Part shown: in pieces, positions 9,089 to 18,543 of the stretch
Layout of the letters: the number at the start of each line of letters is the position of its first letter
Position numbering within the stretch: the stretch's first letter is position 1
Assembly: GCF_003852525.1 (NCBI RefSeq)
Contig: NZ_QAJL01000005.1
Location: 470,853 to 534,852, forward strand
DNA from: Pedobacter sp. KBW06
GTDB taxonomy: Bacteria; Bacteroidota; Bacteroidia; Sphingobacteriales; Sphingobacteriaceae
Reading direction: 5' to 3'
Length of the DNA: 64,000 nt
Notes under the pieces: model-generated
What the model was told of the DNA's origin: nothing
Databases searched by the model: none
What the model saw: the letters and a program-made list of their open reading frames with translations, nothing else
Translations under genes and position numbers: made by a program

Positions 9089-12000
9089 TTAAGAGTAGAT
9101 GATGTTGGCTTCAGGATTTACAGTTACCCCATGACCGATTTCTTCTGCTACCGGTGGTTTTCCGCTTACTTTCTCCTGAAGGTACTGGAAGATCACAAAT
9201 AACACCGGAATGATGAACAAGCCCAGTATTACGCCGGAGATCATCCCTCCTGCCGCACCAATACTGATCGAGTGGTTACCCAGGGCTGATGGTCCTGTGG
9301 CAGTCATCATCGGGATTAATCCCACAATAAATGCCAGGGAAGTCATGATGATCGGACGTAAACGCAGTTTCGCAGCTTCTAAAGCAGCAGCGATTAAGGT
9401 TTTTCCTGCTTTTCTACGCTGTACCGCATATTCTACAATCAAGATGGCGTTTTTAGCGAGCAAGCCGATCAGCATCACCAATGCCACCTGTACATAAATG
9501 TTATTTTCGATTCCGGTAAGTCCGATGGCTACGAATACCCCGAACACACCTGCAGGAATGGAAAGCACTACTGCTAAAGGCAGGATATAACTTTCATATT
9601 GTGCAGATAACAGGAAGTAAACAAATACCAGACACAGCATAAAGATGATCGTGGATTGTCCGCCGGAAGAAATTTCCTCTTTCGTTAAACCCGAGAATTC
9701 GAAGGAATAACCTGAAGGAAGGTGTTTCTGAGCTACTTCTTCTACTGCTTTAATCGCATCACCAGAGCTGTATCCAGGTTTGGCAATGGCATTTACCCCA
9801 ATCGAGTTGAACAGGTTATACCTGGAAGCAGTTTCTGCGCCATATACCCTTGATAGCGTAGCTACCGTGCTGATCGGAACCATTTCACCTTGTTTGTTTT
9901 TAACATATACCGCATCCATGGCCGAAGCATCTGAACGGTCGGCGATATCTGCCTGTACCATCACCCTGTAATACTTACCAAAGCGGTTGAAATCTGAAGC
10001 TTGTGCACTTCCGAAATATGCCTGCATGGTTTGCAGGATGTCTTTGGTGTTGATGCCCAGTTGTTCTGCTTTCTCGTCGTCGATTTTAAGTTCCAATTGA
10101 GGATAATCCGCTTTAAAGGTGGTAAAGGCCACAGCGATTTCCTTACGTTTCATCAGCTCACCAATGAAATTATAGGCAATACCACTGAATTTATCCAGTT
10201 TACCTCCGCTTTTATCCTGTAACACCAGGTCCAAACCATCCACGTTACTGAAACCGGGAACTGTAGGGAAGGTGAAGACAAAGAAATTGGCTCCTTTTAC
10301 GGTAGATAATTTCCCCCTGATGTCGTTCATGATGTCGTTGATGCCTTTTAATTTACCACGTTCTTCCGTTGGTTTCAGCAGGACGAAAGCAACCCCCGCC
10401 GAAGGACTGGTACTTTGGGTCATGATGTTAAAACCGGAAAGCACGTTTAACAGGCGGTTCGATTCTAAAGGCATCAGTATTTTTTCTGCTTCTTTTAATG
10501 CTTCAGTGGTACGTTCCAGGGAAGCACCGGCAGGCATAGATAGTGCAATAGCGATAAAGCCCTGATCTTCAGAAGGAATAAATCCTGTAGGTGTTTTCTT
10601 AACCATCCAGATGGTAGAAAGGGTAATGATGATCAAACCTGCGATACCTACCCATTTAAAACGGATGAGGAACCTTAAACTGCCAATGTATTTGTTGGTT
10701 AAGCTGTTAAAACCACTGTTAAATCCGATGAAGAAACGTTCTTTAAAGGTAGTTTTTACTGCTTCATGTTTGTTGGCATGTGGATTTTTAAGGAACAATG
10801 CGCAAAGTGCAGGACTTAAAGTCAATGCATTTACAGCGGAGATCACAATGGCGATGGCCAGGGTAAAAGCAAACTGTCTGTAGAATACACCTGTAGAACC
10901 TTCCATGAACCCTACCGGTAAGAATACCGCCGACATTACCAGGGTAATGGAGATGATGGCTCCGGTAATTTCCTGCATCGCAGAAGCTGTTGCCGCTTTT
11001 GGAGACAAATTATGGTGTTCCATTTTGGCATGCACCGCCTCCACCACCACGATCGCATCATCCACCACGATACCAATGGCGAGTACCAGGGCAAATAAGG
11101 TCAGGAGGTTAATCGAGAAACCGAAGAGCTGCATGAAGAAGAATGTTCCTATGATCGCAACGGGTACGGCAATTGCCGGAATCAGCGTTGAACGGAAATC
11201 CTGAAGGAAGATAAATACGACAATAAATACCAGGATAAAGGCTTCAATCAAGGTATGTTTCACCTGATCAATAGACTGATCGAGGGATACTTTGGTACTG
11301 TACAGTACATCGTACTTTACTCCTTTAGGAAAATCTCTCTCTGCTTTTTTCATGAAATCCTGAATCTTGATCTGGATTTCATTCGCATTGGAACCTGCAA
11401 GCTGTAAAATCCCCACATCAATTCCCGGTTTTCCGTTGATTCGGGTTAAACTTCCATAAGTGTAAGCACCAAACTCTACTCTCGCTACATCTTTAAGTCT
11501 CAATATCGAACCGTCTGCATTGGAACGGATCACCATATTTTCATAGTCCTTAGGCTGGTTCAGCTTACCTTTATATTTGATCACATATTCAAAAGCGTTC
11601 TTGCTGCTCTCTCCGAATTTTCCCGGAGCCGCTTCTACATTTTTGTTTTGGATGGCGGCCATTACTTCATTGGGCATCAGGTTGTAACTGGCCATTTGCG
11701 CCGGATTTAACCAAACCCTCATGGAGTAATCCTTGTTTCCGCCAAAGATGCTGGCAGAACCTACACCCGGGATCCTTTTGATCTCCGGAATCAGGTTGAT
11801 CTGTGCATAGTTTGCCAGGAAAGTCTGATCATAATCCGATTCTTTATCGGTGTACATATCCAGTACCATGATCAGACTGTTCTGTTGTTTGGCAGTGGTG
11901 ACACCGGCTTGTACCACCTCAGCCGGAAGCTGACTGGTTGCCTGTGCCACCCTGTTTTGTACGTTTACGGCAGCCTGATCGGGATTGGTTCCCAGCTTAA

Positions 12001-12280
12001 AGTAAACGGTGATCACGAGTGATCCATCATTACTTGCAGTAGAGCTCATGTAACTCATTCCCTCTACCCCATTGATGGATTCTTCCAGGGAAGGTGCTAC
12101 TGAACGCAATACAGTTTCCGCATTTGCACCCGGATATAGTGCCATTACCTGTACGGCCGGCGGGGCAATATCAGGGAATTGTTGGAGTGGTAATTTTGAG
12201 AGTCCGAGCACTCCAAAGATCACTAACAAAATAGAGATCACGGTTGCAAGGACCGGTCTTTGTATGAATATCTTAAACAT
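9089..12280 (-). CDS. RND multidrug efflux pump, HAE1/AcrB type
   Basis: This 1063-residue inner membrane proton-drug antiporter has twelve membrane helices in the two-fold RND pattern, with large periplasmic loops after TM1 and TM7. The proton-relay aspartates are present in TM4 (GIVVDDAIVVVEAV) and the relay lysine in TM10 (GLLAKNAILIVEYA). The N-terminus MFKIFIQRPVLATVISI is typical for the HAE1 group. It lies 8 nt from the adaptor gene, so cotranscription is very likely. The paralogous pump at 55880-59038 shares the same core motifs but differs through the periplasmic loops, so substrates probably differ. Confidence 0.95.
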   Translation of the reverse strand: MFKIFIQRPVLATVISILLVIFGVLGLSKLPLQQFPDIAPPAVQVMALYPGANAETVLRSVAPSLEESINGVEGMSYMSSTASNDGSLVITVYFKLGTNPDQAAVNVQNRVAQATSQLPAEVVQAGVTTAKQQNSLIMVLDMYTDKESDYDQTFLANYAQINLIPEIKRIPGVGSASIFGGNKDYSMRVWLNPAQMASYNLMPNEVMAAIQNKNVEAAPGKFGESSKNAFEYVIKYKGKLNQPKDYENMVIRSNADGSILRLKDVARVEFGAYTYGSLTRINGKPGIDVGILQLAGSNANEIQIKIQDFMKKAERDFPKGVKYDVLYSTKVSLDQSIDQVKHTLIEAFILVFIVVFIFLQDFRSTLIPAIAVPVAIIGTFFFMQLFGFSINLLTLFALVLAIGIVVDDAIVVVEAVHAKMEHHNLSPKAATASAMQEITGAIISITLVMSAVFLPVGFMEGSTGVFYRQFAFTLAIAIVISAVNALTLSPALCALFLKNPHANKHEAVKTTFKERFFIGFNSGFNSLTNKYIGSLRFLIRFKWVGIAGLIIITLSTIWMVKKTPTGFIPSEDQGFIAIALSMPAGASLERTTEALKEAEKILMPLESNRLLNVLSGFNIMTQSTSPSAGVAFVLLKPTEERGKLKGINDIMNDIRGKLSTVKGANFFVFTFPTVPGFSNVDGLDLVLQDKSGGKLDKFSGIAYNFIGELMKRKEIAVAFTTFKADYPQLELKIDDEKAEQLGINTKDILQTMQAYFGSAQASDFNRFGKYYRVMVQADIADRSDASAMDAVYVKNKQGEMVPISTVATLSRVYGAETASRYNLFNSIGVNAIAKPGYSSGDAIKAVEEVAQKHLPSGYSFEFSGLTKEEISSGGQSTIIFMLCLVFVYFLLSAQYESYILPLAVVLSIPAGVFGVFVAIGLTGIENNIYVQVALVMLIGLLAKNAILIVEYAVQRRKAGKTLIAAALEAAKLRLRPIIMTSLAFIVGLIPMMTATGPSALGNHSISIGAAGGMISGVILGLFIIPVLFVIFQYLQEKVSGKPPVAEEIGHGVTVNPEANIIYS

Positions 12281-12288
12281 GACTGGTC

Positions 12289-13431
12289 TTAATTAGCGGC
12301 AATTTTTAATGTTTTTTCTTCTTTTGATACTTCTGGGGTAATGGCATCACCGTCTTTCAGGATTTCCATTCCTTTGGAGACGATCCTGTCACCGGATTTC
12401 AAACCATCTTTGATCAGGTAGTTCGTACCACTGATCCCGATGACTTTGATCGGCTGTTTGGCTACTTTATTGTCTTTACCTACTGCATATACGAACACTT
12501 TGTCCTGTACTTCTACGGTGGCCGACTGAGGAACCATCATGGCATCCTGATGTTGCAGGCTTAACCTTACTTTACCTGTATTACCAGATCTCAATAAACC
12601 GGAAGCATTCGGAAAGCTCGCTCTTAGTGTGATGGAACCTGTAGTTTTGTCAAACTGTCCGTCGATCATATCGATTTTACCTTTTTCGGCATAAGTGCCA
12701 TTGTCGGACAATACCAGCTCTACAGGAGGAAGGTTTTTTAATTTTCCTGCAGCAGTTGCAGCAGGGTATTTCTCTTTGAAACTGATGAAATCAGCTTCGC
12801 CTAAAGAAAAATAAACATGCACCTCATGTACATCAGAAAGGTTGGTTAAAGGCAAAACATCCGAAGGGGAAACCAGGCTGCCTTGTTTCTTAGGCAAACG
12901 GCCAATATATCCGCTTACCGGAGCTTTGATGAGGGTATAACCCAAATTGATCTGTGCCGTACCTACACTCGCTTTTGCCTGGGCAACATTGGCTACAGCG
13001 ATCTGATGCGCAGTTTTTGCAGTCTTTAGCTGAATGTCAGAAACCACTTTGTTTTGTACCAGGGGAACGAGTTTGTCCACTTCAAGCTGCGCATTCAATA
13101 CGGCGGCTTCTGCGGCGCGTTGATTTGCTTTGGCATTGTTCAGCTGCTCTGTAAAAGGAAGCGAGTTGATTTTGAATAAAGGTTGTCCTGCTTTAACCAA
13201 GGCACCTTCATTTACAAGCACCTGCTCTAAAACACCGCCCACCTGCGGACGAATTTCCAGATCTATCGCACCTTGTACGGATGCCGGGTACTCCTGATAA
13301 GTGGTTTCTGCGCTTTTAGTGATGGAGATCACAGGCAATGCTGGTGCTGGTGCTGTACTGGCAACCTGCATCGGTTCGCTGGAACAGCCAAAAAGAAATA
13401 TGGCGGTGGAAAGTAAAATTATTGTTTTCAT
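12289..13431 (-). CDS. RND efflux periplasmic adaptor (AcrA-like lipoprotein)
   Basis: This 380-residue membrane fusion protein has a lipobox at FLFGC (Cys at about residue 16). It then shows the two halves of a biotinyl-lipoyl-like domain (VGGVLEQVLVNEGALVKAGQPLF and APVSGYIGRLPKKQGSLV) flanking an alpha-hairpin rich in Ala/Lys/Gln, and a beta-barrel and membrane-proximal domain. A longer reading from 13491 exists, but its first 20 codons run through a regulatory palindrome and lack signal-peptide character. The ATG at 13431 puts the signal peptide first and is preferred. It is the first structural gene of the efflux operon. Confidence 0.92.
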   Translation of the reverse strand: MKTIILLSTAIFLFGCSSEPMQVASTAPAPALPVISITKSAETTYQEYPASVQGAIDLEIRPQVGGVLEQVLVNEGALVKAGQPLFKINSLPFTEQLNNAKANQRAAEAAVLNAQLEVDKLVPLVQNKVVSDIQLKTAKTAHQIAVANVAQAKASVGTAQINLGYTLIKAPVSGYIGRLPKKQGSLVSPSDVLPLTNLSDVHEVHVYFSLGEADFISFKEKYPAATAAGKLKNLPPVELVLSDNGTYAEKGKIDMIDGQFDKTTGSITLRASFPNASGLLRSGNTGKVRLSLQHQDAMMVPQSATVEVQDKVFVYAVGKDNKVAKQPIKVIGISGTNYLIKDGLKSGDRIVSKGMEILKDGDAITPEVSKEEKTLKIAAN

Positions 13432-13447
13432 AACGCTAGTAGATTGT

Positions 13448-13460
13448 TTAACAGTGTTAA
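13448..13460. promoter_or_regulatory. TetR-type operator copy 1 (TTAACAGTGTTAA)
   Basis: A perfect 13-bp palindrome around one central base sits 16 nt upstream of the adaptor ATG. The extended 15-mer TTTAACASTGTTAAG occurs at two further places around the tetR gene, which points to the TetR protein as its ligand. Confidence 0.75.
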
Positions 13461-13532
13461 GTGATTGCGGGAAGTTGGGGTAATATTTCATGATATGTTT
13501 GATTTAAAGAGGGTGTAACGTGGATAAGTAAT

Positions 13533-13545
13533 TTAACAGTGTTAA
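13533..13545. promoter_or_regulatory. TetR-type operator copy 2 (TTAACAGTGTTAA)
   Basis: This palindrome is identical to the one at 13448-13460 and lies in the tetR-adaptor gap. A partial copy (AACTGTTAA) follows directly at 13548-13556. The two full copies are 85 bp apart, about eight helical turns, so looping between them is possible. Confidence 0.75.
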
Positions 13546-13595
13546 GTAACTGTTAATAAAAAAACGGATTCTGATTAAAACCCGTTTGCGATGAT

Positions 13596-14195
13596 TTAAT
13601 CGTTGATGTATTTTATAATTCCTTTGAGTGCATCTCTCAGGATGTGTTGATTTGTTTCATTGTCGGTGCCTTTTCTTACAAAGTTGATGGAAATCAAACC
13701 ATGTACAACAGACCAGAAGGTGAAGTATTTCCTGCAGACCAGGTCATCATTAATGGGATCGGCCGTCATCAGCGCCTTAATGGCATCGCAAATGATGTTT
13801 GTGGTTCCCTCCGCTTCCGGGAAGGCTTTCATCACTTCGCAGCAGTTCATATCTACGCCATACATCAGCTGATACAGCTCTTTGTATTTAAAGGCAAAAT
13901 TCCAGTAGGCCAGCCACATCCCTTCCAGTTGATCTTCAGGAAGTGTATGTTTGCTTTTTTCTGCTTTCAATTCCTGCAATAAGATGATGTATCCTTTTCT
14001 GGTTAACTCCAGCAGGATTCCTTCTTTATTGGCAAAGTATTCGTAGATGATTGGTGCTGTATATTCTATCTTATCCGCAATCTTTCTCATACTGAGCGAC
14101 TGCCAGCCATCTTCTTTCACGATTTCCAGAGCTGCATCTAGTATATTGAGTCTTGTTTCCTCTTTCAACCGCTGTATGCGTTCTTTACTTCCCAT
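13596..14195 (-). CDS. TetR/AcrR-family repressor of the RND operon
   Basis: This 199-residue regulator has an N-terminal helix-turn-helix (residues about 27-60: SLSMRKIADKIEYTAPIIYEYFANKEGIL) and a C-terminal ligand-binding domain close to the TetR_C 'WHG' type (FWSVVHGLISI near residue 165). It is the first gene of the tetR-adaptor-pump-channel series on the minus strand. The palindrome TTTAACASTGTTAAG is found 31 nt upstream of its own start and twice ahead of the adaptor. This suggests autorepression and repression of the pump, relieved by a pump substrate. That model is inference from layout. Confidence 0.9.
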   Translation of the reverse strand: MGSKERIQRLKEETRLNILDAALEIVKEDGWQSLSMRKIADKIEYTAPIIYEYFANKEGILLELTRKGYIILLQELKAEKSKHTLPEDQLEGMWLAYWNFAFKYKELYQLMYGVDMNCCEVMKAFPEAEGTTNIICDAIKALMTADPINDDLVCRKYFTFWSVVHGLISINFVRKGTDNETNQHILRDALKGIIKYIND

Positions 14196-14225
14196 TGGTT
14201 TAGAAAATTGAATAGTGTAAATAAT

Positions 14226-14238
14226 TTAACACTGTTAA
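14226..14238. promoter_or_regulatory. TetR-type operator copy 3 (TTAACACTGTTAA)
   Basis: This is the reverse complement of the 13-mer found twice in front of the adaptor gene. It is centred about 37 nt upstream of the tetR ATG, a position that would block the tetR promoter. Confidence 0.75.
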
Positions 14239-14291
14239 GCAAATGTACAGCGCATTTGGAATATTAATATCATCACTTTGTCAAATCCCAT

Positions 14292-14325
14292 AAAAAGCCC
14301 CTCAGTGGTATCTGAAGGGCTTTTT
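14292..14325. terminator. Intrinsic terminator after the three-gene envelope unit
   Basis: AAAAAGCCC pairs with GGGCTTTTT, extended inward by TCAG/CTGA with one mismatch. The loop is TGGTAT. It lies just past the stop of the 14342-15670 gene and isolates that unit from tetR. Confidence 0.75.
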
Positions 14326-14341
14326 ATTATTTGTGTTTTTT

Positions 14342-15670
14342 TTACTTAATCAATTGAGAAAAGGAATTGACATTTTTTCTCTTGAAATCTATCTGTCCCT
14401 GGAGCCTCCCCTTTTTGGCATCCAGCTTTGTTGCGGTCAACTTCAAATTTGTAAAGGGCTCTAAATAGGAATTCAGCAAAGGAAATTGCTTTTGCGCTTT
14501 AATCCGGCTGATGTCTGCTTCTGCATAGAAGAAATACGGGCTTTTTATCAATTCCGTCCGGAAGCTGTCCCCTTCTTTAGTGCTCAGCTGCCAGCCATCG
14601 TTTTGTCTGGAACTAAAAACCTGATACAATGGAAACAATTCCCTGTTCAATTGATTGGTATCGTTAATGATGTCTTTCATTTTCAGGTACCTTAACACAG
14701 GATCAGGATTGCCGCTAAAGCTGAGTTTCAAATGAGGTACCGCTGTTGCTTTGAGTGTTGTCTGTGCGACCTTCTCAAAGTCGTCATTGTATTCGTAAGT
14801 GATCACTGGCTCCTGCTGCGTGATGTTCTTATCCAGTTCCAGGGAAACATAAGCACCGTAAGACTTCAGTAAGCTGTCTGACTGCAAATTGAAATTCCTG
14901 AAATTAAATTCCTGATGTGCTAAAATAGAAGTCAGCCCTGCGTTCAGCCAGATTTTTAAGGCGGCATCTTTAGCGAAGCTGTTTCTATAGCCGGTTTGCT
15001 CCGGAATTCCCAAGTCTGAAACCGGGAAAGTGCAGTCGACCAGGGCCTGTCCATCCTTGAAGTTGAGACTTCCCTGGTACCCGTTAAAGTTCCAGCTCAG
15101 ATGTCCAGTTGCTTTTTTCAAAGCAATCATTTCCGGGGCTGCAGGATCCATCATGTTCTTTTGTTCCAGCAAATCATTCAGGATTGCGGTTACGGCTTCT
15201 TTTTTTAAGCTATAGGCCATGGCAAGATTTTTTGCGTTGTAAACAACAGTCAGCCTTTGATCTGCTGAGCTTCCTGTACTGGTACCGTTTGCGTTTCTTT
15301 GAAAGGTTTTTAGCTTAAAAACACGTTTCAGGTATGGTTCAAGCGCCGCACTGTCGGCTACGGATAAAGTACAGAAATAAGTCCCTGCAGATTTCGAATG
15401 AAGTGTATAGACAAAGATATTTGCCGGTAAAGAAATCCCCCTCGCACTGCTTCCCTCTTTTTTGTCCGCGCTTAAATAATAGCCGGGATTGCTGATAAAA
15501 TCCGCTGACATGGTTTTAAAAATTCCATCAAGATTAATCTTGAAAACCAGGTCTGCATCTTTATGAATTTTGTTTTGATACGAACGGTATTCCCGGAATT
15601 GCAAATACCCGTAAACGGAAATCAGCAGCAATATGACTATTGCTGCTGATATTTTTAATATTCTTTTCAT
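14342..15670 (-). CDS. Membrane-anchored periplasmic protein, function unknown
   Basis: This 442-residue protein has one N-terminal membrane helix (residues about 5-24, LKISAAIVILLLISVYGYL) and the rest presumably in the periplasm. I do not recognise a named domain. The start of the soluble part (ADLVFKINLDGIFKTM) resembles the opening of the neighbouring DUF4836 protein (ADAMAVMTIKGNNFLELM), and both have long beta-rich stretches, so the two may be distant relatives. It lies 15 nt downstream of that gene and shares its transcript, ending at a clear terminator. Function cannot be stated. Confidence 0.75.
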   Translation of the reverse strand: MKRILKISAAIVILLLISVYGYLQFREYRSYQNKIHKDADLVFKINLDGIFKTMSADFISNPGYYLSADKKEGSSARGISLPANIFVYTLHSKSAGTYFCTLSVADSAALEPYLKRVFKLKTFQRNANGTSTGSSADQRLTVVYNAKNLAMAYSLKKEAVTAILNDLLEQKNMMDPAAPEMIALKKATGHLSWNFNGYQGSLNFKDGQALVDCTFPVSDLGIPEQTGYRNSFAKDAALKIWLNAGLTSILAHQEFNFRNFNLQSDSLLKSYGAYVSLELDKNITQQEPVITYEYNDDFEKVAQTTLKATAVPHLKLSFSGNPDPVLRYLKMKDIINDTNQLNRELFPLYQVFSSRQNDGWQLSTKEGDSFRTELIKSPYFFYAEADISRIKAQKQFPLLNSYLEPFTNLKLTATKLDAKKGRLQGQIDFKRKNVNSFSQLIK

Positions 15671-15685
15671 CGGTGCGTCTTTTGA

Positions 15686-17731
15686 CTACTTCAGATTTTC
15701 AATCACTGAGAACAAATATTTCAATGAGTTTTTTTGATCTGCCGGTGTGTCCATGCTGATTTCTCCGGCAAAGGTATTGCCATTCATCGGATAAGACCTG
15801 ATGTAGATATCTCCCAGAGAATTCAGGGTTTTATTGGCTTTCTCGATTTTAGCCGGGCTTCCCAATTCTTCTGCAGGTATTTTTCCCGCCAGTCTTTTCG
15901 GACTGAAATAAGCCGCATAGTTGTTTCCTAACAATGCGCTTTTATGTCTGCCGGAAACTTTAGCCTGATACGTATTGCTCACGATCTGCTCCATTTCCGT
16001 GGCATTGGTACCCAGGAAAATAATACCTTCTTTAATGGCGAAATATAAAGCGAGCGGGCTTTTAGGGATCGTCACTTCATAATAGCTGTTTTTACTCTTT
16101 ACCACTTCTTTTTTTACACCATAGGCGATCAATTTGTTGATCAACCGGGTGTCTTCGGTAGAGATCATTGCAAGGAAGTCTGGCAAAGTCTCTTTTTTTG
16201 TTTTCATGACTTCAGTAGTCTCGAAGTTTTCTTCATTATAATCATAAGATTTATAAGAAACTTCTTTTTGAGACAGTCCGTTGAAAATAAAGATTCCATC
16301 ACCTTTGATCACTTTACTGATGGCTTCTTCGTCTAATACTAAAGAGAAAAGATCTGTCGCCATTCCGATTTCATCCGAATAAAGTGATCCGTAGATTTTA
16401 GAAACCAGTTTAGGGTATTCCTGCAGATACGCTTTGGTATCCATTGAATAAGCCATGTAGCCGATTAATTTATCTTCATTTACGTATTTCAGGAAAGCCT
16501 TGTTCAATTTTCTCTGGTGTACTTTCCTCAATACGCTACCCATTTCTTCACTAAAAGTCATTGCAGAGCTGATGCGGATAGATTTTTCCTCCAGATACAA
16601 TTTCGCATTTGCCGTTCCATAGCCGCTCAGGACATTGAAATCCTTCAGATATGTAGTAGAAGGGATAAATGCATTTCCTAATTTCTCTACACCTGCAACC
16701 CAAATGGTGGCTTCCGCTTTCTGATCTATATTTTTAGTAAAGTCTGCGTTTTTCAGGATGGAATTCTGGCCGTTACCGGTAAAAGCATCATCTATCATTT
16801 TAACGGTCCAACGTGCTACTACTGCGGTTTTAATCGTCTTATCTTTATAATACGGTGAGTTCTTATCTTCGTAATAGGAATAAGCCGTGTCTACCACAAT
16901 TGCTGCGCTATCAACAGCAGCAGCAGCGGCCTCTGCAGCAGCTGAGGCGGCATCCATATAGGCCTCTTCTGCAGGCTGTACCTTAACGGGTTTCTTTTTA
17001 TAAGATTTCTTAGCTGATTTTTTCCCTTTTAATTTGGTTTTTCTGGATTTCGCAGCATGGCTGCTTTTCTTTTTAGATCTTGAGCGTGCTTTAGGCTCAT
17101 CTACCATTACCTCGCTGGCATCCATCACCTGATCGCCGGCAGCTGCAACATCAGTAGCATCCACAGTTGCCGCTGAATCTACCGCAACAGCTTCCTGAGG
17201 TACTTCAATAACCGACATTCCGAAGCGTTCGCGAATCTCAGGGCGGTCAAAATAGGCGCTTCTTCCATCTGCCAATACCATCAGCAACATTTCATCATTC
17301 CAACGCATGATCTTTGAAGAGTCTGCATTGAAAAATGTTCTTAGCTTGCCGTTAACGCTAAACTTCTTACCTGATTGCTCAAATACTTTGTCCAGCTGAG
17401 CCAGGTTTTTTACCGGGGCAAGAAAGCAGTTGTAACTAACGCTGTCGTTCGTTTGGTTGTAATAATAGAAGGAAGAGGACAGGTTAAATCCGAAATCTTC
17501 CACACTGTTATAATTGTTGTTTTGTTCTTTTGCCAGTTTGCTGAACATTTCCTTTCCGATAAAAGTATTGTTAAACTCCTCGGCCGACATCAGTTCAAGA
17601 AAGTTGTTTCCCTTAATGGTCATCACCGCCATGGCATCAGCCGGTATTTTACGGGAAAGGTCCTGGGCATTAACTGTCAGTGTACCCAGTAGAAAAGCAC
17701 CGGTAACTGCAGATTTAAAAAAGTAATTCAT
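15686..17731 (-). CDS. DUF4836-family secreted protein with basic insert
   Basis: This 681-residue protein has a cleavable signal peptide (ending near NAQ at residue 23) followed by the start typical of DUF4836 (IPADAMAVMTIKGNNFLELM). The family is known from Bacteroidota and has no established function. Residues about 180-290 form a low-complexity insert. It has an Ala/Asp/Val-rich acidic stretch, then a Lys/Arg/Ser-rich stretch at about 213-251 (for example KLKGKKSAKKSYKKK), then an Ala/Glu-rich stretch. The centre resembles a histone H1-type tail, unexpected in an exported protein. It is the middle gene of a three-gene unit. Confidence 0.75.
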   Translation of the reverse strand: MNYFFKSAVTGAFLLGTLTVNAQDLSRKIPADAMAVMTIKGNNFLELMSAEEFNNTFIGKEMFSKLAKEQNNNYNSVEDFGFNLSSSFYYYNQTNDSVSYNCFLAPVKNLAQLDKVFEQSGKKFSVNGKLRTFFNADSSKIMRWNDEMLLMVLADGRSAYFDRPEIRERFGMSVIEVPQEAVAVDSAATVDATDVAAAGDQVMDASEVMVDEPKARSRSKKKSSHAAKSRKTKLKGKKSAKKSYKKKPVKVQPAEEAYMDAASAAAEAAAAAVDSAAIVVDTAYSYYEDKNSPYYKDKTIKTAVVARWTVKMIDDAFTGNGQNSILKNADFTKNIDQKAEATIWVAGVEKLGNAFIPSTTYLKDFNVLSGYGTANAKLYLEEKSIRISSAMTFSEEMGSVLRKVHQRKLNKAFLKYVNEDKLIGYMAYSMDTKAYLQEYPKLVSKIYGSLYSDEIGMATDLFSLVLDEEAISKVIKGDGIFIFNGLSQKEVSYKSYDYNEENFETTEVMKTKKETLPDFLAMISTEDTRLINKLIAYGVKKEVVKSKNSYYEVTIPKSPLALYFAIKEGIIFLGTNATEMEQIVSNTYQAKVSGRHKSALLGNNYAAYFSPKRLAGKIPAEELGSPAKIEKANKTLNSLGDIYIRSYPMNGNTFAGEISMDTPADQKNSLKYLFSVIENLK

Positions 17732-17768
17732 GCGTAGATTGATAATTTAGATAGGTAAAAATGTAGAT

Positions 17769-18446
17769 TTATTTAGATAAAACAATTTTATTGGAAATAT
17801 TGGTTTTGCCGTTGATCAGGCCCATCATGCCGGTATTCAGCATTACTGCTTTCTTTGTTTTAGATACTTTGGCCAAGGGATTTGAACAGCTGCTCACCGG
17901 TTTTTCAAAACGGTAAATGCTGGTATAACTTGCTTCTTTAAATACGTTTTTCACTTCCGGCTTTAGCTTGTTGTATTCCGTTAAGGCTTCTTTGGTGTGT
18001 GCGTAGCTTCGCTGAAAAGTATTGGTTTCCGGGCTAAAGCTGTAAGAAGAATTGTTGACGGCCTTAATTTTCATTTTCTTCAGCACATTTTGGTTGACAT
18101 TATTGATGTTGGAAATGTTCCTGAAGGCAAAGCTGACACTGGCGATATAATTTTCCAGGTCCACCGTCTTTTTCACATTGCTGATACCGGGAGAATTTTT
18201 AAGGTAAGCCACCACTTCATCCATTTCTTTCTGAATCTTTTGCTTTGAAGGAACTTTGTAGCCATTTACGCTATCCAACAGCATAATTGAAGCAACTTTT
18301 GTTTTACTTGCACTCAGATTTACAGTTAAATTTACGGTCCCTGAGCCATTGGCAGCAACGTTGATCTCTTCTATAATCTGAAAACAGGAAGAAAACACAC
18401 AAGCCAATAGTATTAATATAAAGTACCCTAAATTTCTCTTTATCAT
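17769..18446 (-). CDS. Putative lipoprotein of unknown function
   Basis: This 225-residue protein has a lipoprotein signal ending in FSSC (Cys at about residue 21), so it is probably anchored in the outer or inner membrane. The mature start (EEINVAANGSGTVNLTVNLS) looks like a beta-strand segment. No family was recognised with confidence. It lies 37 nt upstream of the DUF4836 gene on the same strand and is likely the first gene of that unit. A cysteine at about residue 184 is the only other notable residue. No function can be assigned. Confidence 0.75.
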   Translation of the reverse strand: MIKRNLGYFILILLACVFSSCFQIIEEINVAANGSGTVNLTVNLSASKTKVASIMLLDSVNGYKVPSKQKIQKEMDEVVAYLKNSPGISNVKKTVDLENYIASVSFAFRNISNINNVNQNVLKKMKIKAVNNSSYSFSPETNTFQRSYAHTKEALTEYNKLKPEVKNVFKEASYTSIYRFEKPVSSCSNPLAKVSKTKKAVMLNTGMMGLINGKTNISNKIVLSK

Positions 18447-18543
18447 GTGCGATTTGACAATATTAAAAATATATAATTTCGCAAAGATATAATTTAGTCC
18501 TTTAACATTTAGGATGAATATGCATCTGTAGGCTTTTTGTATA

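Noticed and set aside
9210..12296. Several open frames opposite the first RND pump gene
   Set aside because: They lie in full antisense to a strongly conserved gene, have no recognisable domains and are explained by codon bias on the coding strand.
12289..13491. Long adaptor start at 13491
   Set aside because: The extra 20 codons cross a TetR operator and put an unlikely peptide before the lipoprotein signal.
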